A stretch of 45,680 nucleotides of DNA. Origin: Nitrospiraceae bacterium. GTDB lineage: Bacteria; Nitrospirota; Thermodesulfovibrionia; UBA6902. Below the pieces are notes generated by a model. The model did no database searches, had not been told where the DNA came from, and was given only the letters and a program-made list of their open reading frames with translations. The translations under genes and the position numbers were made by a program. The stretch spans positions 1 through 45,680 of the forward strand of contig QZKO01000011.1 in assembly GCA_003599505.1 (NCBI GenBank), given 5' to 3'. Positions 40,413-45,680 of this stretch are shown here, in pieces (the first letter of the stretch is position 1; every line of letters starts with the position of its first letter).

Positions 40413-42387
40413 ACTTACCTCGGACTTCAAACCCACAGGCGACCAGCCGAAGGCGATTGAAGCGCTTACGGAAGGTCTTGCCAGGGAGTTAAACCACCAG
40501 GTGCTCCTCGGAGTCACGGGTTCAGGCAAGACGTTCACAGTCGCCAATGTCATCGAGAATGTGAATAAGCCGACGCTTGTCATCGCCCACAACAAAACCC
40601 TTGCCGCGCAATTATATGGTGAATTCAAGTCCTTTTTCCCTGAAAACGCTGTGGAATATTTCGTGAGCTTCTATGATTACTATCAGCCGGAGGCGTACCT
40701 CCCTTCGACCGATACTTATATCGAAAAAGACTCCATGATAAACGAAGACATCGACAGGCTGAGACACGCGGCAACACGCTCTGTCCTGGAAAGAAACGAC
40801 ACCGTTGTCGTAGCTTCCGTATCATGTATTTACGGCATCGGCTCGCCTGAGGATTATCTCGGCATGCATCTCTTTATTGAAGAAGGCATGCGCACGGAGC
40901 GGGACGCGTTTTTGAGAAGGCTCGTTGATATGCTTTATGAGCGGAGCGAGGACTTCAAGAGGGGGACTTTCAGGGTGCGGGGGGATATTGTGGAAATCTT
41001 TCCTTCCTTTTCAGGCGATAACGCGATAAGGGTGGAATTCTTCGGTGATGATATCGACGGCGTCTATGAGTTTGACTCTCTTTCAGGAAAGGTCCTCAGG
41101 AAGCTGACAAAAGTCGCGCTTTATCCCAACAGCCACTGGATCACGCCGAGGCCGCGGATTGAGAAGGCGTTTAAAACGATCAACAAAGAGCTTGATGAAA
41201 GACTGACGTTCTTCCTCAGGCAGGACAAACATCTTGAGGCAAAAAGGCTTGAGCAGAAGACACGGTTTGATATGGAGATGCTCAAGGAATTCGGTTACTG
41301 CCATGGGATAGAAAATTATTCAAGGCATCTGAGCGGCAGGGCGCCGGGAGAGCCTCCTTTCTGCCTCATCGACTATTTCCCGGAAGATTTTCTCCTTGTC
41401 ATAGATGAATCACATGCGACCATTCCGCAGATAGGCGGGATGTATGAGGGAGACCGGTCGAGGAAGCAGACACTCGTGGATTACGGCTTCCGCCTGCCGT
41501 CAGCGCTTGATAACCGTCCGCTTAAATTCAATGAATTCGAGCACAGGGTAAATCAGGCGATTTATGTTTCCGCGACACCTTCCGGATATGAGGTCGACAA
41601 ATCAGACCGGCGCATTATAGAACAGATTGTCAGGCCTACAGGGTTGATAGACCCTGCCATCGAGGTGAGGCCTGTCGCGGGACAGCTTGACGACCTGCTT
41701 GGAGAAATCAGAGAGAGGGCTGAAAAGGGGGAAAGGGTGCTGGTTACGACACTCACAAAAAAGATGGCCGAGGATATCACGGAGTATTATTCGGAATTGG
41801 GGATAAGGGCGCGGTATCTCCACTCTGATATTGATACCCTGGAGAGGGTTGAGATACTGAGGGACCTGAGGCTCGGCAAGTTTGACGTCCTTATCGGCGT
41901 GAATTTGTTGAGGGAGGGACTGGACCTGCCGGAGGTGTCTCTTGTCGCGGTCTTCGACGCCGACAAAGAAGGGTTTTTGCGTTCAAGCCGCTCTCTTATT
42001 CAGACCTCGGGCAGGGCTGCAAGGAACGTCAACGGAATAGTCATATTCTACGCCGATACTGTAACAGGCTCCATGAAAATTGCCCTCGATGAAACACAAA
42101 GGAGAAGAAGAATCCAGGAGGCTTACAATAAAAAGCATAAGATAACGCCGACATCGATTAAAAAGGAGATAACGAATATCCTGAGCTCAATCTATGAGGC
42201 GGATTACTGGACCGTGCCGGCTGTGGCTGAAGAAAAGGTTGAATACGGTGACGAATCGGTTATTAAAAAGCTTGAGGAAGAGATGAAGCAGGCCGCTGCA
42301 AAACTCGATTTCGAAAAAGCCGCTGAATTACGCGACCGGATCAGGGCGATAAAGGACCGGCAGATCGAGCTTGGGGTGAAAGTATAG
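40390..42387 (+). CDS. uvrB: Excinuclease ABC subunit B
   Basis: UvrB verifies DNA damage and loads UvrC. The 665-residue protein has Walker [18 protein letters not shown], the beta-hairpin region [18 protein letters not shown], the helicase motifs [13 protein letters not shown] and [11 protein letters not shown], and a C-terminal UVR coiled coil ([23 protein letters not shown]). Length is normal. The ATG lies inside the toxin gene with only a weak GAGAG upstream, so coupling to toxin translation is likely. A GTAGGGGC palindrome begins at its stop codon. Confidence 0.97.
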   Translation: MKKPGTFKLTSDFKPTGDQPKAIEALTEGLARELNHQVLLGVTGSGKTFTVANVIENVNKPTLVIAHNKTLAAQLYGEFKSFFPENAVEYFVSFYDYYQPEAYLPSTDTYIEKDSMINEDIDRLRHAATRSVLERNDTVVVASVSCIYGIGSPEDYLGMHLFIEEGMRTERDAFLRRLVDMLYERSEDFKRGTFRVRGDIVEIFPSFSGDNAIRVEFFGDDIDGVYEFDSLSGKVLRKLTKVALYPNSHWITPRPRIEKAFKTINKELDERLTFFLRQDKHLEAKRLEQKTRFDMEMLKEFGYCHGIENYSRHLSGRAPGEPPFCLIDYFPEDFLLVIDESHATIPQIGGMYEGDRSRKQTLVDYGFRLPSALDNRPLKFNEFEHRVNQAIYVSATPSGYEVDKSDRRIIEQIVRPTGLIDPAIEVRPVAGQLDDLLGEIRERAEKGERVLVTTLTKKMAEDITEYYSELGIRARYLHSDIDTLERVEILRDLRLGKFDVLIGVNLLREGLDLPEVSLVAVFDADKEGFLRSSRSLIQTSGRAARNVNGIVIFYADTVTGSMKIALDETQRRRRIQEAYNKKHKITPTSIKKEITNILSSIYEADYWTVPAVAEEKVEYGDESVIKKLEEEMKQAAAKLDFEKAAELRDRIRAIKDRQIELGVKV

Positions 42388-42414
42388 TAGGGGCGGGGCC
42401 CGGGTTACCTGGGC
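42387..42414. repeat. GTAGGGGC palindrome between convergent stops
   Basis: GTAGGGGC (42387-42394) begins on the last base of the uvrB stop. GCCCGGG / CCTGGGC (one G-T pair) then form a 7-bp stem whose 3-base loop is the stop codon of the convergent glutaminyl cyclase gene. It may serve as a shared terminator in place of T-tracts. Confidence 0.6.
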
Positions 42415-43190
42415 TGAACAAGTTTTATTTCATACACATACGGCCATAATTTGCCTGTTACAAAAAGCCGGTCGTTCTTTTCATCATAGGCAATGCCGTT
42501 AAGAACCTTTATATTTTCATCTCTGCCGCTGAAAGGCGAAAGCCCTTTCAGGTCTATCCACCCGTTGACGCGGCCTGTCCCCGGATTGATTTTTGCAATC
42601 CGGTCTGTCAGCCATATATTTGCATATATTTCCCCGCGTATGTATTCCATCTCGTTAATCCTGCTCACGGGGCCATTGATATCACGCACTTCGACCCTCC
42701 TGACTTCCCTGAATGTTTCGGGCTCCAGAAAATACAGGTTCGCTGTGCCGTCGCTCAGGATTAAATATTTTCCATTATAAGTAATGCCCCAGCCCTCGGT
42801 TGGATATTTAAATGTCCTGAGTAAGTTAAAACTGTCTTTGTCATAAACAAATCCAATGCGGGACTTCCACGTTAACTGGATTATTTTATTCCCAACAACA
42901 GTAATGCCTTCACCAAAAAATTCCCTTGTCAGTTTATGGACCTTCACAACAGCGCCGGTTTGAAGTTTTACCTTTCGTAATGAAGACCGGCCGTTGAGAC
43001 CGGTCCCTTCATACAGCGCTCCGTCCTCAAAGAACAACCCCTGTGTGAACGACTCCGGATCATGAGGGTAAGTATTGACGACCCTGTATCCGTAAACAGG
43101 GACCGGTGTGAGGGAATTTGCTTCTGATTGCGAGACAGGCATCAACAATAGCAGAATGGAAACAATCAGGAAGATAATACTTTTTAACAT
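42405..43190 (-). CDS. Glutaminyl-peptide cyclotransferase (plant/bacterial type)
   Basis: This enzyme (PF05096) converts N-terminal Gln to pyroglutamate in exported proteins. The 261-residue protein has a signal peptide (residues 1-24), then the five-bladed propeller motifs NTYPHDPESFTQGLFF, YEGTGLNGRSSLRKV, LTWKSRIGFVYD, PTEGWGITYN and LNGIAYDEKNDRLFVTGKLWP. The last residues (QPR) and the stop lie in a palindromic repeat. It is convergent with uvrB and appears monocistronic. Confidence 0.93.
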   Translation of the reverse strand: MLKSIIFLIVSILLLLMPVSQSEANSLTPVPVYGYRVVNTYPHDPESFTQGLFFEDGALYEGTGLNGRSSLRKVKLQTGAVVKVHKLTREFFGEGITVVGNKIIQLTWKSRIGFVYDKDSFNLLRTFKYPTEGWGITYNGKYLILSDGTANLYFLEPETFREVRRVEVRDINGPVSRINEMEYIRGEIYANIWLTDRIAKINPGTGRVNGWIDLKGLSPFSGRDENIKVLNGIAYDEKNDRLFVTGKLWPYVYEIKLVQPR

Positions 43191-43262
43191 GAGGTTACTC
43201 GCATGTCTGTCCTGACAATCTTATATAGTTTGGGCCGATCCCGACTATGGAATGCTATTATG

Positions 43263-44057
43263 CTACCAGCCTCCCGAAGCCCCTCCTCCTCCGAATCCGC
43301 CCCCGCCGCCGCCGCCGAAACTGCCTCCTCCACCGCCAAAACCCCCGCCGCCGCCCCAGCCGCTTCTCCTGCCCCCTCCCAACATATTCATCGCGAGAAG
43401 GAAAAGAAGCAGCCGGGGATGCCGTATAAAGAGATACGCTATAACTATAAAAAACAATATCGGGAAAAGAAGCCCCGTGATCGTCGGTTTTTTCCCTCTC
43501 GCCTCTCGCCCCTCGCCCCTTGCCTTTATCTCCGGCATTCCTGTAATCTCAACTCCTGCATCGGCTGCAATTACATTGATAACAGCCAATGACGCGGCAA
43601 ATATCCCCTGGGAATAATCACCCTGCCGGAAATACGGCACAAGATACTGCCTGCCGATGCTGCCGGCAAGACTGTCGGGCAGTATGCCTTCAAGGCCGTA
43701 TCCTGTCTCAAACCTGTACTCCCTGTCCTGAAGCGAGACAAGAAGGAGGACGCCGTTATCTTTGCCTTTCTGCCCGAGTTTCCATTTATTGTGGGCTATA
43801 TTGATTGAGAATTCCTCAAGCGGCGCACCTTCAAGGCCCTGGACGGTCAGAACGACAAACTGGGCCGTGGTCTTCTGTTCAAGCTCCAGCAGATACTGAT
43901 TGAGGCCGGCTTCAATATCGTCATTGATAATTCCCGCAAGGTCGACAACATGATTATAAGGTTTGTCGGGGACCGCAACTTCGGCATGTGAAGGAACCGC
44001 AAGCGCAAAAGAAAATATCAATAAAATCAGAATGAATAACTTATATCTTGATTTCAT
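43263..44057 (-). CDS. TPM domain protein (YgcG family)
   Basis: The 264-residue protein has a signal peptide (ending PSHAEV), a periplasmic TPM domain (VVDLAGIINDDIEAGLNQYL, KDNGVLLLVSLQDREYRFETGYGLEG), a membrane helix (LLFPILFFIVIAYLFI) and an extreme glycine/phenylalanine tail (GGGGFGGGG repeats, ending GGW). The family is anchored in the inner membrane and may assist photosystem or envelope protein repair. The ATG is preferred to a TTG one codon earlier. It overlaps the upstream gene by 17 bases. Confidence 0.92.
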   Translation of the reverse strand: MKSRYKLFILILLIFSFALAVPSHAEVAVPDKPYNHVVDLAGIINDDIEAGLNQYLLELEQKTTAQFVVLTVQGLEGAPLEEFSINIAHNKWKLGQKGKDNGVLLLVSLQDREYRFETGYGLEGILPDSLAGSIGRQYLVPYFRQGDYSQGIFAASLAVINVIAADAGVEITGMPEIKARGEGREARGKKPTITGLLFPILFFIVIAYLFIRHPRLLLFLLAMNMLGGGRRSGWGGGGGFGGGGGSFGGGGGGGFGGGGASGGW

Positions 44058-44787
44058 CAACTATCTTCCCGAGCTTTTCAGTAGCTTCATAATAATTTTC
44101 AAATATGGTATTCAACTCGCCCACGGAGAGTCTTATCTTTTCCCTTTTTTCGCGCAGGACTTTCGCGAAAACCCCGGTGTCGACGCCGGCCGCTTTTGCG
44201 AGCGTGTTAATAACATCGTCCTGTCTTACCGGCGGCTCTTCCCCAAGCAGGGAAATGATGCCCCGGAAAAGGGGGATGTAGCCGGTAATTGAAGTTACGA
44301 ATTTTTCCGTCAGCATCTTCCTGTCCCCCAGTGACGACAGGTATCCCTGGCGCAGCCATATGAGTTTTACCTTCAGTTCACGTTCGCACTGATGCCTGAG
44401 GTCCTGCCTGCCGATCTCTATGGGACCGAGGATATCTTCTCCGAATACCGTAGAATGAAGGAGCTTAAAGTTCAGGAACTCGACAGGGAAGACGTCCAGG
44501 GAGTTTTTTATGTATTCAGGCGTCATGATGAGCGGAGCGCCAACGCGCTGCTTCGCATATTTTTTCCCGAAGTGTGCCAGCGCTTCAAGGAATTTCAGGT
44601 CCATTTTCTTCAAAACGATGATGGAATTGACATCGGACGTCTTTTCCTGGAAATCCTCTGTGACGGCAGAGCCTGTTATGTGGATCGAGTGAATACTCTC
44701 CTGATAACCGTTCAGTATATCTTGAAGAAAAGGCTTTATTTTTCCAGCCGCGGCCGGTTTCAGTCTTTCCAGTGAAAGATTAACCAT
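44041..44787 (-). CDS. Hypothetical protein with nucleotidyltransferase-like N-terminus
   Basis: The 248-residue soluble protein has IHITGSAVTEDFQEKTSDVN near residue 36-55, which mimics the GSx10DxD site of minimal nucleotidyltransferases, but with Asn in place of the second Asp, so activity is doubtful. The rest is helical (CERELKVKLIWLRQGYLS, VINTLAKAAGVDTG) and ends in a coiled-coil-like segment. GGAGG lies 9 bases before the ATG. Coupling to the TPM gene suggests a shared process, otherwise unknown. Confidence 0.65.
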   Translation of the reverse strand: MVNLSLERLKPAAAGKIKPFLQDILNGYQESIHSIHITGSAVTEDFQEKTSDVNSIIVLKKMDLKFLEALAHFGKKYAKQRVGAPLIMTPEYIKNSLDVFPVEFLNFKLLHSTVFGEDILGPIEIGRQDLRHQCERELKVKLIWLRQGYLSSLGDRKMLTEKFVTSITGYIPLFRGIISLLGEEPPVRQDDVINTLAKAAGVDTGVFAKVLREKREKIRLSVGELNTIFENYYEATEKLGKIVDEIKI

Positions 44788-44816
44788 TATAATATCCTCC
44801 GGATTTTGGTTTGCTG

Positions 44817-45257
44817 TTATTGTTCAAGTTTCTGTGCCTTGACAGAAAGATAATATGCCGCCATCAGGATTATGATGACCACCGCGCCCAGTCCAATCTC
44901 ATACAGTTTTTCCACCGGAGTATGTTCCATAAGAGAGGTCTTGGCTTCGATAAGCAGTATTCTCCTGATCGCGGCTATGATGCCGATGGCAAGGAAGGGT
45001 CCCAATGAAAACTGCTGTTTCTTTAAGAACCTGATGACAGTCCAGAGCAGCTCAAGGATTATGAGCGCGAGGAGCACGTCGTTAACAAGAGTTATAATGG
45101 AGGAAGGCGAAGGCTCCAGGATATTCAGAAAGGCGTAAAACAGTATAAAACCACACGCGACAAGAAGCAGCAAGGCCGCAACCACGTGGAAAACAATATC
45201 TATTTTCAGAAGGAATTTCCGGAATATTTCAGTCAGCGTCGATTTGTGCTGTTCCAT
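44817..45257 (-). CDS. PsiE-family membrane protein
   Basis: The 146-residue protein has four hydrophobic segments (about 20-45, 58-78, 85-103 and 122-142) with the PsiE-type stretch LLALIILELLWTVIRFLKKQQ and FLAIGIIAAIRRILLIE. PsiE is named for phosphate-starvation induction in E. coli; its activity is unknown. AGGAG lies 11 bases before the ATG. It probably starts a three-gene minus-strand operon with the unknown and TPM genes. Confidence 0.87.
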   Translation of the reverse strand: MEQHKSTLTEIFRKFLLKIDIVFHVVAALLLLVACGFILFYAFLNILEPSPSSIITLVNDVLLALIILELLWTVIRFLKKQQFSLGPFLAIGIIAAIRRILLIEAKTSLMEHTPVEKLYEIGLGAVVIIILMAAYYLSVKAQKLEQ

Positions 45258-45349
45258 GATAAGCCAGGCTCCTGTGCGTCAGATAATGAAACTAAGATAC
45301 CATTATCACAATATGTAACGGAAAATTCAACATATCCGGTCCGCCTCAA

Positions 45350-45379
45350 TTGACAATCAATCTTTTTTTAGGGTATTTT
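45350..45379 (+). promoter_or_regulatory. Promoter of the tRNA-Ile/tRNA-Ala unit
   Basis: Perfect TTGACA (45350-45355) and TATTTT (45374-45379), 18 bases apart. A start near 45386 would give about 30 bases before tRNA-Ile, so the tRNAs need no upstream 16S gene for expression. Confidence 0.5.
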
Positions 45380-45414
45380 TAATATCTCGTATTATACGTT
45401 TTTTTCTCAGTAGA

Positions 45415-45491
<77 letters not shown>

Positions 45492-45493
45492 TA

Positions 45494-45629
45494 CTAATTT
45501 GTCTCGGCCAAATTAGAAGCTATCAGCAGTCGGCTTACAGCGTTCAGTTTTTGATTTTTTATTTCGTTGTCCTTATACTAATAGCTGATCGCTGACAGCT
45601 AATTGCTAAAAAATTTGCTCAGCAAATTT
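45494..45629. repeat. tRNA spacer with hairpins and inverted heptamer arrays
   Basis: CTAATTTG (45494) pairs with CAAATTAG (45509). Heptamers AGCTATC, AGCAGTC, GGCTTAC, AGCGTTC (45518-45545) face inverted units AATAGCT, GATCGCT, GACAGCT, AATTGCT (45580-45607). A 9-bp palindrome AAATTTGCT-C-AGCAAATTT (45611-45629) ends just before tRNA-Ala. They could be folding or processing signals. Confidence 0.6.
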
Positions 45630-45632
45630 CTC

Positions 45633-45680
45633 GGGGGTGTAGCTCAGCTGGGAGAGCGCCTGCTTTGCAAGCAGGAGAGA
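45633..45680 (+). tRNA. tRNA-Ala (TGC), 5' part
   Basis: The first 48 bases match tRNA-Ala: GGGGGTGTAGCTCAGCTGGG, D arm GCTC/GAGC, anticodon loop TTTGCAA (anticodon TGC). The window ends before the T arm. The Ile-Ala order is that of rRNA spacers. Confidence 0.93.

Overview
The window is dense bacterial chromosome of roughly even GC from a Gram-negative organism: it has an Lnt apolipoprotein N-acyltransferase, lipoprotein signal peptides, an outer-membrane beta-barrel and a type IV pilus ATPase. Gene content and neighbourhoods (paired DUF507 genes, RicT next to MetG, recA-pilus ATPase-recX) suggest a Nitrospirota-like or deltaproteobacterial-type environmental lineage. That placement is inference; no marker in the window fixes it.

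Layout. 1-3042 (minus): nitrogen operon running Fis-type regulator, outer-membrane barrel, ammonium transporter, P-II protein (cut by the window edge), behind a sigma-54-like promoter. 3244-5507: HD/HD-GYP protein and an unknown protein. 5523-8613 (minus): two-component system and two small secreted proteins. 8794-10485: PilZ protein facing a split PA2778/PA2779-type locus. 10649-19854 (plus): housekeeping run with D,D-carboxypeptidase, pyrE, MetE-like protein, tmk, holB, ricT, metG, MOSC, mog and ccdA. 19855-23077 (minus): recX, pilus ATPase, recA, thpR. 23245-25407 (minus): a small decaying defence-type island with a dndD fragment, a phosphorothioate-dependent HNH restriction enzyme, a broken DUF2442 gene and an MNT-HEPN pair. 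25473-27419: pgpA, osmC, an orphan ABC ATPase and tRNA-Phe. 27584-33426: lnt, two DUF507 genes, the rpsF-ssb-rpsR operon, a beta-propeller lipoprotein-sized exported protein and a YkgJ protein. 33598-37351: release-factor-like protein, HAD, TauE and polX. 37481-40412: AT-rich toxin-antitoxin cluster (Fic, AbrB plus broken Doc, unknown gene, Phd-ParE) running directly into uvrB. 42405-45257 (minus): glutaminyl cyclase, TPM protein, an unknown protein and PsiE. 45415-45680: tRNA-Ile and tRNA-Ala (cut by the window edge).

The strongest unusual signal is at 23245-24363. The last 52 codons of what looks like the DndD DNA-phosphorothioation ATPase survive directly behind a gene whose product looks like a phosphorothioate-DNA-reading restriction enzyme, which suggests that the modification genes were lost and the reader kept. 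A second theme is small repeats. Palindromes carrying a GTAGGGGC end sit at gene ends and supply stop codons, and degenerate tandem arrays with 7, 8 or 10 bp periods occur in intergenic DNA and once inside holB. A third theme is autoregulatory DNA: paired 25-bp operators around the fic promoter and a perfect palindrome before phd-parE.
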